Shown here: positions 55,199 to 64,000 of the stretch, one piece after another | How positions within the stretch are numbered: position 1 is the first letter of the stretch | Layout of the letters: every line of letters starts with the position of its first letter | From: Cytophagales bacterium | GTDB lineage: Bacteria > Bacteroidota > Bacteroidia > Cytophagales > Cyclobacteriaceae | Length of the DNA: 64,000 bases | Direction of reading: 5' to 3' | Assembly: GCA_022360055.1 (NCBI GenBank) | Contig: JAKSDO010000006.1 | Span: 36,962-100,961 of the forward strand | The notes under the pieces: generated by a model | The model's input: the letters and a program-made list of their open reading frames with translations, nothing else | Databases searched by the model: none | Told to the model about the DNA's origin: nothing | Translations under genes and position numbers: made by a program

Positions 55199-55816
55199 TT
55201 GCAAAAAGAACGGAAATTATATAGTACGCTCACGCTTAATGAGATATTCGTCAAGCTTTCGGAAGCTCCCGAAAAGGGGCTCTACGACTATTTTTTCAAC
55301 AAGTATTATCAAAAACTCATTTGGTTTGCGCTGCTATACGTCAAAAACCATAATGCGGCGGAAGAGGTGGTCAGCGATGTATTGTTGAGCATCTTTAAAA
55401 AGCGGAGAAAAATCGCAAAGTACGATAATATTGAAGGTTATATTTTTATTTCCGTTAAAAATCAATCTCTTAAATATCTGAGGAAAAACAAGCGTCTGGT
55501 ATTCTCCGAGAATTTTGAAAGCGAGGCAGACCTGTTGATGACCACCTCGGTCTCGCCGGAATACGAAGCACTTGAAAATGAGTTTTACGGCATCATTAAA
55601 AGTACGCTGGATTCCCTGCCTCCGAAAAGAAGACTTGTGTTTAGAATGATTAAAGAGGAAGGATTAAAGTACAATGATGTAGCTAAACTGCTCGACCTTT
55701 CCGTCAAGACGGTAGAGACCCATATGGGGCTTGCCTTAAAAACGCTCCACGAAAATATTTCCAAGTATGAGCGGGGAGAGTTTGTGGGCATTACGATGTA
55801 TCCGGCTAAATCGTAA
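55199..55816 (+). CDS. ECF sigma factor of the SusC/SusD locus
   Basis: 205 residues from a TTG start; an in-frame stop at 55178-55180 leaves no ATG. Region 2: YDYFFNKYYQKLIWFALLYV, NAAEEVVSDVLLSIFKKRRK, IFISVKNQSLKYLRKNK. Region 4: LDSLPPKRRLVFRMIKEEGL then YNDVAKLLDLSVKTVETHMG, a helix-turn-helix of the Bacteroidota FecI type. It is followed by fecR, susC and susD in the same direction, so it most likely drives that locus when released by FecR. Confidence 0.92.
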   Translation: MQKERKLYSTLTLNEIFVKLSEAPEKGLYDYFFNKYYQKLIWFALLYVKNHNAAEEVVSDVLLSIFKKRRKIAKYDNIEGYIFISVKNQSLKYLRKNKRLVFSENFESEADLLMTTSVSPEYEALENEFYGIIKSTLDSLPPKRRLVFRMIKEEGLKYNDVAKLLDLSVKTVETHMGLALKTLHENISKYERGEFVGITMYPAKS

Positions 55817-55884
55817 TTTTTTTCACATCGCTTTCAGGGTATATCCTTTTGAAAGGATTATCCTATTGATCACTGTGCAGCAAG

Positions 55885-56916
55885 ATGTCGGAATTGTCTA
55901 CAAATATTGTTTATAACCTTATTGGAAAGAAACTTTCGGGACAGGCCTCGGCCTCGGAATTAAAGCAGTTGGACGATTGGATCAATTCGGGGGAAGAGTC
56001 AAAAGAAAAGTACGAGGAAATTAAATCAATATGGGCAAAAGTTAATTTCTCTCACGATAATACCGAACTCGTCTCCCAGGCCGAAGTGAACGAGCGGATC
56101 TGGAATGAGGTTTTTGAGCAGGAAAAAGAAAAACGTGATCGAAGGTTTGACAGTTCCGTATTCCTCAAGCTGGCAGCGGTGCTCATCATATTCGTTGTCG
56201 CCCTGTTTGTCGCCACCGAATTGATCGAGCCTCCGGAGCAGATTCCGGTGATTACTACGATAACCAAGGAGACAAAATCCGGACAGAAATCCACAATTAC
56301 CCTGCAGGACGGCACCATTGTTTATCTAAACTCTGGTAGTAAAATTTCTTTTCTAAGCAATTTCAATGATAGCCTGAGAATAATAGAGCTCGACGGCCAG
56401 GCATTTTTTGATGTTTTTAAGGATAAGAGCAAGCCTTTCATTGTAAGATGTCGAAATCTGGAAGTAGAAGCCCTGGGGACTACGTTTGACGTAAATGCAT
56501 ATCAGAATGCTCCAATTCAGATCAGCCTGGTCACGGGATGTGTTCGATTGTCGCTTCAAAACAGGGCTGATCAGGATGATGTGTTCCTCAAACCGGGCAA
56601 ATATTCGATTGTCGACCCGGCGGCGTACAGCTTTATTGAGTATGGAGATTTCGATGCCTTTGAGGTATTGGCGTGGAAGGAGGGGCGGTTAATTTTCAGA
56701 AACGAATCGATCTCCGAGATAATACCCAAACTGGAACTTTGGTATGGAGTGACTATTCAGATTGAATCCGGGATTAATTCGAGGAAGCCGTTCACAGGAA
56801 TATTTGAAAAAGAAAACCTGCACAACATCCTGATGAATATGGGAGGTGTGCTGGATTTTGATTTTAATATTGAAGGAAATTTAGTTACAATAAATAAAAG
56901 AGACGTGCCTATGTAG
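55885..56916 (+). CDS. FecR-family anti-sigma factor
   Basis: 343 residues. The cytosolic N-terminal part (KLSGQASASELKQLDDWINS) binds sigma; one membrane helix lies near residues 93-112 (VFLKLAAVLIIFVVALFVAT). The periplasmic FecR domain shows ITLQDGTIVYLNSGSKISF, ELDGQAFFDVFKDKSKPFIV and EALGTTFDVNAY; a C-terminal DUF4974 secretin-like part follows (ISEIIPKLELWYGVTIQIES, NLHNILMNMGGVLDFDF). It passes a signal from the SusC STN domain to the sigma factor. Starts 68 bp after it. Confidence 0.93.
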   Translation: MSELSTNIVYNLIGKKLSGQASASELKQLDDWINSGEESKEKYEEIKSIWAKVNFSHDNTELVSQAEVNERIWNEVFEQEKEKRDRRFDSSVFLKLAAVLIIFVVALFVATELIEPPEQIPVITTITKETKSGQKSTITLQDGTIVYLNSGSKISFLSNFNDSLRIIELDGQAFFDVFKDKSKPFIVRCRNLEVEALGTTFDVNAYQNAPIQISLVTGCVRLSLQNRADQDDVFLKPGKYSIVDPAAYSFIEYGDFDAFEVLAWKEGRLIFRNESISEIIPKLELWYGVTIQIESGINSRKPFTGIFEKENLHNILMNMGGVLDFDFNIEGNLVTINKRDVPM

Positions 56917-56940
56917 ATAATCGCAAACAAAAAGAAAGCA

Positions 56941-56998
56941 GCCGGCTTTAGCAAACCGGCCGCCCATTTTGAGCTGAGCGCCAACTCAATTCAAAATG
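56941..56998 (+). promoter_or_regulatory. Two hairpins in the susC leader
   Basis: GCCGG (56941-56945) pairs with CCGGC (56956-56960). CATTTTGA-gc-TGAG (56965-56978) pairs with CTCA-at-TCAAAATG (56985-56998) over the loop CGCCAA, a 12-bp stem with one internal loop. The second hairpin ends 11 bp before the susC start, so it could hide the ribosome-binding region or act as an attenuator. Confidence 0.55.
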
Positions 56999-57009
56999 AA
57001 AATTAAAAT

Positions 57010-60000
57010 ATGTTTAATCTCAACATCAAAATTATGAAGTTTAATTTACTAGACAAGCTAATTATGCTCTCAAAATATGCATTAAAAGGAGTATTGCTGC
57101 AATGTCTAATGCTCAGTGTGATATGGGCGGCCGATTTAAACGCCCAGGAAGTAAAGAGTGTTACGGATGTCAGCTTCAACATAAAAGTGAACGACGTCAG
57201 CCTTTTTGAACTGTTTCAGGTGATTGAAAAGAATACGGGCTTTTATTTTTCGTTTAGTTCGGATGACATAAGTGATGAGTTTTCCTATACCAAAAACAAA
57301 AAGAACATCTCGGTTCGGGACGTTCTTCTCGATGTATCTGAAAAAGCTGATTTAAAATTCAAACAGGTCAACAGGAATATCATCGTCCTGAAAAATGAAA
57401 AGAGCCATGCCATGCCCAAGGTGGAAGTCGTGATTCAGGGGATTACGATTACCGGAAAAGTGCTCTCAGGTGAGGATGATTCAGGCCTGCCCGGGGCAAA
57501 TGTAATTGTAAAGGGGACATCGACCGGTACGGTTACGGATATTGAAGGCAATTACAGCCTTGAAGTGCCCGATGAGAATTCGATCATAGTCTTTAGTTCC
57601 GTAGGTTATGTTCAGGAAGAAATTGTGGTGGGGACCCAAACCGTCATTGATGTTACGATGGCTTTGGATATTACATCACTGGAAGAAATAGTCGTCGTCG
57701 GATATGGTGAGCAGAAAAAGGCAACGGTAACCGGTGCCGTTGCAAGTGTTGATGGAGAAATTGTTCGTGAATTTCCAACAAACAACCTTTCGGGCTCCCT
57801 TGTCGGACAGATTCCCGGTTTGATGGTGGTAAACAGATCCGGCGAACCCGGTGCCGATGATTCGGATATCCGAATAAGGGGGATTAATACCTTGAATGAT
57901 GCCACCGCGCTTATTGTAATAGACGGAATTGCTAATAGAGATGGCGGACTTGCAAGACTTAATCCGGAAGACATCGAGTCTATTACAGTATTGAAAGATG
58001 CATCAGCCGCTATTTACGGGGCACAGGCAGCAAACGGTGTAATCCTGGTGACGACTAAAAGGGGAAAAGCCGGTCCGCCCGAGCTGAGCTTTTCATTGAA
58101 TGCAGGGGCAAATCAAGCGACACGTTTACCGGAAGTATTGAATGCTCGAGACTATGCCCAGGCATTAAATGAAATAGATCTTTATCACTACAAATTACCT
58201 GAAGGCAGGTATAGCGAGGAAGATTTGAGGAAATTTGCCGATGGTTCCGACCCGTGGAGATATCCGAATACGGACTGGTATGGCGAAACGATCAAGCCCT
58301 GGTCGCCACAAGGCAATGCCAATATTTCCCTGTCAGGGGGAAATGCTGATGGTGTAACTTACTTTGTTTCTGCCGGAACCACATGGGAAGACGGATATTT
58401 CAAAAATAGTGCTGTCGGTTATAACCAACACAATTTCCGCTCAAACATCGACGCAAAACTCAGGAAAAATATAACCCTGAGATTTGATGTGTCGGGAAGA
58501 CAGGAAATAAGAAAGTATACACAGACTCGTGGCGGAAGTACTTTCAGGTTCCTCTATGGGATGAAGCCGACTGAGCCTGCCTTCTGGCCAAAGCGAAGTA
58601 CCGATGAAGAACGCTTGCCGGGCCCTGATTTTGAAGGCGGACAAAATCCGGCCGTAACATCAACAGATGTTACCGGATATAACAATAGTGACAACTATGT
58701 ATTCCAAAGTAATGTTGGGCTCGATATCAACGACTTATTTACAGTGAGAGGATTATCGTTTGTTGCCAATGTAGCTATCGACAGATCATTTGAAGAGCAT
58801 AAAAACTGGAGAACTCCATGGATGTTGTATCAGTGGGATAGAGTGACCATGAATGAAAACGGTGAGCCCGATTTGCAAGGTTCCCTAAAGGGAGGTACAG
58901 CTCCTGAATTGACCGAGCAAAGATGGAGAAGAAACGGATTTACCGGAAACATGAGATTTAACTATACGAGAAATATTGAAAATCACGGTTTTGGTATCAT
59001 GGCTGGTGTCGAGCGTCAAACTACTGAAGATTACTATGTTACCGCGTTCAGAAATGAATATGTTACTGATCAGTTGCCTTATTTGGATTTTGGCGGGGAC
59101 AATCTCAATAAGACAAATACCGGTGGATATAATGAAGACCTGGCGCGTTTGAATTATTTTGGGAGAGCAAATTATGCCTTTAAAGACCGATATTTGGTTG
59201 AGTTTGTATTCAGATACGATGGCTCACAAATATTTGACCCGGATTACAGATGGGGATTCTTCCCGGGCTTCTCGGCAGGTTGGGTAATGACGGAAGAAAA
59301 CTTTATGTCGAATGTATCCTGGGTGAGCAGGCTGAAATTGAGAGGATCATACGGTACCCTGGGTAATGATAAAATCGATCCCTATCAATACCTGACATTA
59401 TTTGAGTTTGGAGGCAACTACATCTTCAATGAAACGGTAGATACCAAAAGTGTCCGGCCTAAATCGGTTGCCAATGAAGGTGTTTCATGGGAAGTGGCAA
59501 AAAACTCAAACATTGGCATTGAAGGGTCTCTATTTGAGGGGAAATTCACTTTCGAATTTGATGTATTCAAAAATGTACGTACAGATATTTTGTTCCCAGC
59601 CAATGCATCTATTCCTTTGACGGCGGGATTCGAGCCACCGGATGAAAACATTGGTGAGGTAGAAAACAAGGGATTTGATTTCTCATTTGCCTTTAACGAT
59701 AATATCAACGATCATACTTCATGGAGGATTGGATTCAACGGAGGTTATGCCAAAAACAAAATTCTGTTCTGGGATGAACCCCCGGGCAGATTGCCATGGC
59801 AAGTATCAACGGGAAAACCACTGGGACTGGACGCCAGAAATCCCGGGCTGGACCTGTATTACAATGCCATAGGTGTATTTAAAGATCAGGCAGCCGTAGA
59901 TGCTTATCCGAGCTGGCCCGGAGCTGAGCCCGGTGATGTGATCTTTGAAGATGTAAACGGTGATGGGGAGATAACAGTGGATGACAGAGTTCGGTCTGAT

Positions 60001-60477
60001 AAAAATAATTTTCCAAGATTTGTTGGCGGTATTACACTGGGATTCACCTGGAAAAACCTTGACCTGTCCATATTGATGCAAGGGGCTGCCGGAGCCGAAC
60101 AATATGTAAAACTCTCATCTGGTGAATTTGGAAACTACTTACAGGATTTCTTTGATGGCAGATGGACAGCAGAAAACCCAAGCTCGACAAAGCCACGGGT
60201 ATATAACAGGGATGACCAGTATTGGGCAGCACAGCGCAATACGCACTTCTTGCGAAGCACAGATTATATACGTGCAAAGAATGTAAGACTTTCTTATACA
60301 TTTAATCCGGAATTATTATCAAAAGCAAGCATTAAATACTGTCAGGTATTCATAAGTGCAATGAACTTATTCACATGGGATAAATTCAAAGTCTTTGATC
60401 CCGAAAATAGCTCAAATGATCTTGCTGCGTATCCTCAAAGGAGACTGTTTAATTTAGGTTTGAATTTAACTTTCTAA
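57010..60477 (+). CDS. SusC/RagA family TonB-dependent outer-membrane receptor with STN domain
   Basis: 1155 residues (an ATG at 57034 is an alternative start). After the signal peptide, an STN domain (about 55-125: FNIKVNDVSLFELFQVIEKN) allows signalling to FecR. Next is CarboxypepD_reg (about 147-220: GKVLSGEDDSGLPGANVIVK), a TonB box region EEIVVVGYGEQ, the plug (SLVGQIPGLMVVNRSGEPGA, DIRIRGINTLNDATALIVID) and a 22-strand barrel ending LFNLGLNLTF. It imports oligosaccharides, peptides or other large ligands using TonB energy. Starts 94 bp after fecR behind two hairpins. Confidence 0.95.
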   Translation: MFNLNIKIMKFNLLDKLIMLSKYALKGVLLQCLMLSVIWAADLNAQEVKSVTDVSFNIKVNDVSLFELFQVIEKNTGFYFSFSSDDISDEFSYTKNKKNISVRDVLLDVSEKADLKFKQVNRNIIVLKNEKSHAMPKVEVVIQGITITGKVLSGEDDSGLPGANVIVKGTSTGTVTDIEGNYSLEVPDENSIIVFSSVGYVQEEIVVGTQTVIDVTMALDITSLEEIVVVGYGEQKKATVTGAVASVDGEIVREFPTNNLSGSLVGQIPGLMVVNRSGEPGADDSDIRIRGINTLNDATALIVIDGIANRDGGLARLNPEDIESITVLKDASAAIYGAQAANGVILVTTKRGKAGPPELSFSLNAGANQATRLPEVLNARDYAQALNEIDLYHYKLPEGRYSEEDLRKFADGSDPWRYPNTDWYGETIKPWSPQGNANISLSGGNADGVTYFVSAGTTWEDGYFKNSAVGYNQHNFRSNIDAKLRKNITLRFDVSGRQEIRKYTQTRGGSTFRFLYGMKPTEPAFWPKRSTDEERLPGPDFEGGQNPAVTSTDVTGYNNSDNYVFQSNVGLDINDLFTVRGLSFVANVAIDRSFEEHKNWRTPWMLYQWDRVTMNENGEPDLQGSLKGGTAPELTEQRWRRNGFTGNMRFNYTRNIENHGFGIMAGVERQTTEDYYVTAFRNEYVTDQLPYLDFGGDNLNKTNTGGYNEDLARLNYFGRANYAFKDRYLVEFVFRYDGSQIFDPDYRWGFFPGFSAGWVMTEENFMSNVSWVSRLKLRGSYGTLGNDKIDPYQYLTLFEFGGNYIFNETVDTKSVRPKSVANEGVSWEVAKNSNIGIEGSLFEGKFTFEFDVFKNVRTDILFPANASIPLTAGFEPPDENIGEVENKGFDFSFAFNDNINDHTSWRIGFNGGYAKNKILFWDEPPGRLPWQVSTGKPLGLDARNPGLDLYYNAIGVFKDQAAVDAYPSWPGAEPGDVIFEDVNGDGEITVDDRVRSDKNNFPRFVGGITLGFTWKNLDLSILMQGAAGAEQYVKLSSGEFGNYLQDFFDGRWTAENPSSTKPRVYNRDDQYWAAQRNTHFLRSTDYIRAKNVRLSYTFNPELLSKASIKYCQVFISAMNLFTWDKFKVFDPENSSNDLAAYPQRRLFNLGLNLTF

Positions 60478-60479
60478 AC

Positions 60480-62270
60480 ATGGTTAAGATGAAAAACATT
60501 CAAAAGATACTATTTATAGCGGTCATATCGGCTCTGATAAATGCATGTAGTCAGGATTTTCTAAACCTGAAACCAAAAGACAGCATCAGTGATGCCTCAG
60601 TGTGGGCGGATCCGAACCTGGTGGAACTCTTTGTGAACGAGATGTATCGTGGATTAGGTCATGGCCACCATGAGGCCGAACTTGGATCTATGGTGGATGA
60701 AAGCCATTTTATTCATAATTATGGTACAAATCAGGTGGTTGCATCCTTAATTACTCCTTCGGACATCGGACAGTGGAATGCCGGTAATCAGAATGCGTAC
60801 AGATGGAGTGAGGTTTATAAGTATCTTAGAAATGCCTTGATGTTTATGGACAACATTAATGATGTCCCATTTGACGATGAAGATTGGCGTACCCGACTTA
60901 AAGGCGAAGTGCATTTTCTTATTGCTTATTATTATCACAATTTAGTTCGACTCCATGGCGGTGTGCCCATCGTGACACGCACCTACGGTTTAAATGATGA
61001 ATATGAGATTCCCAGAAGCCCGTTGAAGGATTGCATCGATCATATTATTGCTCATGCTGATTCTGCTATAAGTATTCTTCCGGTCAGGATGGAAGGGGCT
61101 AATTTGGGAAGAGCAAATAAAGCGGGTGCGATGTCTTTGAAATCGAGAATATTGTTATGGGCTGCAAGTGATTTAGTACATGAAAACTGGTACGGCAGCT
61201 ATGAGGAACCTGACCTGGTTACCATAGGAGGAGACAGAACCGCGGCATGGAGAGCAGCGAGAGATGCGGCAAAGGCCGTGATCGATTTGCCGGATTTTGC
61301 ACTCGAAGAGGGAACCGGGGATCCATTCCAGGATTATACCAACCTTTTTGTTGAGAAGCGAAGCGATGAACACATTTTTAGCCGCTATTTCTTAGCCAAA
61401 AACGGATGGGATTCTGAAGATAACAATACGCACTCGCCATTGTTTAACGGCCCGAACGGTTATGCTGCATGGGCAGGTAATACACCGATTCAGACCTTGG
61501 TGGATGACTATGAGATGGCGGATGGAACTCCATTTGATTGGGATGATCCGACTCATGCAGCAGCACCTTATGAAAACAGGGATCCGAGGTTCTATGCATC
61601 CATTTTATACGATGGCGCTCCGTGGAGACAGCGACCTGCAAGTACGGCAAGTTATGATCCGACAAACAGGATCAGCATCAGGACTGTATATTCCGGAATG
61701 GAAAAAAATCCGGATGAAGTAGTATCTTATGGTATAGACACTCGCCAGGGACCTCAGCAAACCTGGAATGGAACATACTCCGGGTATTACCTTAGAAAGG
61801 CGATTGATATAGATGTAGATCCTGAATTTGTATATGATGGAGCAAACCAGGAGGTTCCATGGCATTTCTTTAGGTTAGGGGAGTTATATCTAAACTATGC
61901 CGAAGCCTGTATTGAACTTGGCGAAGATGATGAAGCCAAGAAATATCTCAATAGGCTAAGGAAGCGGGCAGGTATGCCAGATATCACGGAAACAGGTGAT
62001 GCATTGCGACAGCGATACAGAAATGAGCGAAGAATCGAGATGGCCTTTGAGCAATCGAGATACTTTGATGTTCGTCGTTGGCTGATTGGTGAGCAGGTGT
62101 ATAATAATGCCGAAGGGATTGTAATCAGCGAGTTTTCGGATGGCAGCGTATTGTACGAAGTGCAGGAAGTCGGACAGACGAGAGGCTGGAATGATAGAAC
62201 AAACCTGTTGCCTATCTTGCAGGATGAGATGAACAGAAATCCAACGTTGATTCAGAACCCACTGTATTAA
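60480..62270 (+). CDS. SusD/RagB family nutrient-binding lipoprotein
   Basis: 596 residues with a lipoprotein signal (FIAVISALINAC, Cys23). The SusD helical fold appears as DFLNLKPKDSISDASVWADP, VHFLIAYYYHNLVRLHGGVP, and the C-terminal FFRLGELYLNYAEACIELGE then YLNRLRKRAGMPDI, RYRNERRIEMAFEQSRYFDV. SusD lids the partner SusC barrel at the cell surface and binds the ligand. It begins 2 bp after susC, as expected for a co-translated pair. A terminator follows. Confidence 0.95.
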   Translation: MVKMKNIQKILFIAVISALINACSQDFLNLKPKDSISDASVWADPNLVELFVNEMYRGLGHGHHEAELGSMVDESHFIHNYGTNQVVASLITPSDIGQWNAGNQNAYRWSEVYKYLRNALMFMDNINDVPFDDEDWRTRLKGEVHFLIAYYYHNLVRLHGGVPIVTRTYGLNDEYEIPRSPLKDCIDHIIAHADSAISILPVRMEGANLGRANKAGAMSLKSRILLWAASDLVHENWYGSYEEPDLVTIGGDRTAAWRAARDAAKAVIDLPDFALEEGTGDPFQDYTNLFVEKRSDEHIFSRYFLAKNGWDSEDNNTHSPLFNGPNGYAAWAGNTPIQTLVDDYEMADGTPFDWDDPTHAAAPYENRDPRFYASILYDGAPWRQRPASTASYDPTNRISIRTVYSGMEKNPDEVVSYGIDTRQGPQQTWNGTYSGYYLRKAIDIDVDPEFVYDGANQEVPWHFFRLGELYLNYAEACIELGEDDEAKKYLNRLRKRAGMPDITETGDALRQRYRNERRIEMAFEQSRYFDVRRWLIGEQVYNNAEGIVISEFSDGSVLYEVQEVGQTRGWNDRTNLLPILQDEMNRNPTLIQNPLY

Positions 62271-62296
62271 ATTTTCAATAATTTTGAGTAATCCCG

Positions 62297-62330
62297 AAAG
62301 TCATCTGGTACCAGCCGGATGGCTTTTTTC
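62297..62330 (+). terminator. Terminator after susD
   Basis: AAAGTCATCTGG pairs imperfectly with CCGGATGGCTTT over TACCAG, followed by a T run. It lies 27 bp after the stop and would end the sigma-fecR-susCD transcript. Confidence 0.55.
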
Positions 62331-62435
62331 TTTTGACTCAAAGAACATGTTTTTAGCATTGTCGGTCGCAGATAGGTACGTTCCCAATAGACTTATAATC
62401 AGACAAAAAAATGGCAACCACGTGAGGTGAGAAAG

Positions 62436-64000
62436 ATGGAGTATATGGAACTTAAGAGATGGATTAATCCGGCAAATGCAATCATGGCTGTATCTTGTTT
62501 TATATTTTATTCCTGCGTGCAGGATAAGCCGTTATTTCGATTGTTAGATAATGAACAATCAGGCATTGCGTTTGCAAATACGTTAAATGCAACAGATTCA
62601 CTGAACATACTTAGCTACGAATATTTCTATAACGGAGCATCCGTATCTGTCGGAGATTTCAATAATGACGGAATGAATGATCTGTTCTTTACAGGTAATA
62701 TGGTCCCCAATAAATTATATCTTAATCAAGGGGACTTGAAATTTAACGATGTTTCATCCATCGCAGGAATTGAAAACAAAGGTGTTTGGAATTCCGGATC
62801 TGCGGTCGCCGATGTGGATAATGACGGGTTTTTAGATATTTATATATGCACCAACGTAGGAAATGATTCTGTTGATCGAGCAAATTTTTTGTACATAAGT
62901 AATGGGCTTAATGAAGATGGGGTCCCCACATTTACAAACAGAGCAAAGGAGTATGGTCTGGAAGAATTTGGATTCAGTCAAAATGCAGCTTTTCTTGATT
63001 ATGATCTGGATGGCGATCTTGATTTGTACGTGCTTACCAATTTTGTGATGAAACGCGGACCTGCAAACTACCGTCCAAAAATCACAGACGGATCTGCCAG
63101 AAATAATGATCGACTGTATAGAAATAACGGAGATAATACTTTTACTGATGTTACCATTGAGGCGGGAATCGTTTATGAAGGGTATGGGTTGGGTATCGCT
63201 ATTGCCGATCTGAATCTGGATGGATGGCCGGATATTTTTATAGGAAATGATTATGTGACCAATGATCTTGTTTATATCAACAACCAAAACGGAACATTCT
63301 CAAACAAGGCAAAAGAAGTGCTGAAACACCAATCAAGATTTTCGATGGGGTGTGATGTCGCGGATATAAATAATGATGGTTTGGTGGACATCTTTACATT
63401 GGATATGCTGCCGCGGATCAACTACCGAAAGAAAACATCTTCGGGAGGAGGAGTTTCTTATAGAACCTATATCAGTACGGAGCGATTTGGATATGAATAC
63501 CAGTATATCCGCAATATGATGCATATCAATAATGGAAATGCCCCTTTCAGTGAAGTCGGGCAAATGATGGGTTTACATCAGACTGAATGGTCATGGTCAC
63601 CTCTATTCGCTGATGTGGATAATGACGGTTATCGCGATTTATTAATTACAAATGGATTCCCATCGGATCTTACAGACATGGATTACATCGGATTCAGGAG
63701 CGACGTAGGCTCTTTTACCAAGCCTGAACAGCTTTTGATGATTCTCCCTGATTTACATTTGCCCAATTATGGCTATAAAAACCACGGGAATCTCGAGTTT
63801 ACGGATAATACGGAGGAGTGGGGCCTCAATACCCCTTCTTATTCCAATGGTGCAGCTTTCGCAGATCTGGACAATGACGGTGATCTGGATTACATCATAA
63901 CAAACATTGATGAAAAAGTACACCTTTATGAAAATACATTGTATGCCGGAGGTCCGGACGAATCGGAACCCAACTACTTGAGAATAGAGTTAATAGGAAA
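62436..64000 (+). CDS. FG-GAP/ASPIC-UnbV (CRTAC1-like) lipoprotein, 5' part
   Basis: The frame is open from the ATG at 62436 to the window end (about 521 codons), so the C-terminus is missing. A lipoprotein signal (MAVSCFIFYSC, Cys27) precedes NILSYEYFYNGASVSVGDFN. Ca-binding propeller motifs include DFNNDGMNDLFFTG, DVDNDGFLDIYICT, DYDLDGDLDLYVL, DINNDGLVDIFTLD, DVDNDGYRDLLITN and DLDNDGDLDYIITN. It is clearly paralogous to the 51189 gene, so the SusC/SusD pair lies between two relatives. The UnbV domain should follow beyond the edge. Confidence 0.9.
   Translation, partial: MEYMELKRWINPANAIMAVSCFIFYSCVQDKPLFRLLDNEQSGIAFANTLNATDSLNILSYEYFYNGASVSVGDFNNDGMNDLFFTGNMVPNKLYLNQGDLKFNDVSSIAGIENKGVWNSGSAVADVDNDGFLDIYICTNVGNDSVDRANFLYISNGLNEDGVPTFTNRAKEYGLEEFGFSQNAAFLDYDLDGDLDLYVLTNFVMKRGPANYRPKITDGSARNNDRLYRNNGDNTFTDVTIEAGIVYEGYGLGIAIADLNLDGWPDIFIGNDYVTNDLVYINNQNGTFSNKAKEVLKHQSRFSMGCDVADINNDGLVDIFTLDMLPRINYRKKTSSGGGVSYRTYISTERFGYEYQYIRNMMHINNGNAPFSEVGQMMGLHQTEWSWSPLFADVDNDGYRDLLITNGFPSDLTDMDYIGFRSDVGSFTKPEQLLMILPDLHLPNYGYKNHGNLEFTDNTEEWGLNTPSYSNGAAFADLDNDGDLDYIITNIDEKVHLYENTLYAGGPDESEPNYLRIELIG

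Overview
The window is a chromosomal segment of a Bacteroidota bacterium, most likely of the Cytophagales/Cyclobacteriaceae type. The evidence is lineage-typical: a SusC/SusD pair with its own ECF sigma factor and FecR anti-sigma factor, CRTAC1-like ASPIC/UnbV lipoproteins, DUF5777, DUF3078 and SprB-repeat proteins, a miaB-sigma54 activator-LptE-TPR-secG-groSL neighbourhood, and promoters of the TTTG...TAnnTTTG kind. No rRNA, tRNA, intact insertion sequence, prophage or CRISPR array was seen.

Layout. 1-9.8 kb: the end of a PfkB kinase, then a collinear surface-glycan cluster (YfhO, two GT4 glycosyltransferases, a WbpB-like sugar dehydrogenase, a formyltransferase, a WbpE-like aminotransferase, a non-hydrolysing UDP-GlcNAc 2-epimerase, a methyltransferase-like protein). 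10-18.3 kb: a small membrane protein, DUF2461, a trehalose synthase-maltokinase fusion on the minus strand, and divergent UspA and MscS genes, followed by a CarboxypepD_reg protein. 18.4-25.5 kb: a Lys-rich protein, a sulfatase lipoprotein, then a minus-strand series (ECF sigma, membrane/barrel protein, two CX4CH cytochrome-like lipoproteins, YceI, DUF5777) and a PepSY-like lipoprotein. 25.5-26.5 kb is largely gene-free: leader repeats, a decayed reading frame and an orphan terminator. 26.5-31.9 kb: aminopeptidase P, TerB-like, NRDE, a small unknown, then gmd-fcl for GDP-L-fucose. 32.4-39.9 kb: groL, groS, an unknown divergent gene, secG, TPR, lptE, sigma54 activator, miaB. 40.2-50.6 kb: pabB, gamma-carbonic-anhydrase-like protein, YpdA, PfkA, FAD oxidoreductase, CarboxypepD_reg protein, Tat-exported MocA oxidoreductase, DUF3078 and a second MscS. 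51-64 kb: a nutrient-uptake locus (ASPIC lipoprotein, ECF sigma, FecR, SusC with STN domain, SusD, second ASPIC lipoprotein running off the end).

How the genes work together. The STN domain of SusC, FecR and the ECF sigma factor form a plausible trans-envelope switch controlling their own uptake locus. The glycan cluster looks able to make a 2,3-diamino sugar nucleotide, with a formyltransferase standing where an acetyltransferase usually stands. TreS, Usp and MscS genes suggest an osmotic or general stress group.

Most unusual signals: (1) tandem units of about 90 nt, each opening with ATGAAA followed by a small hairpin, stacked before two unrelated lipoprotein genes so that the final ATGAAA is the real start codon; the hairpins of the two unit types differ by a compensatory base-pair change. 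(2) A maltokinase domain in which both expected catalytic aspartates read as asparagine. (3) A formyltransferase inside a WbpB/E/I-like set. (4) An orphan terminator that may end a small RNA. (5) Paired hairpins directly before susC. All functional names rest on motif recognition by eye; no database search was run.
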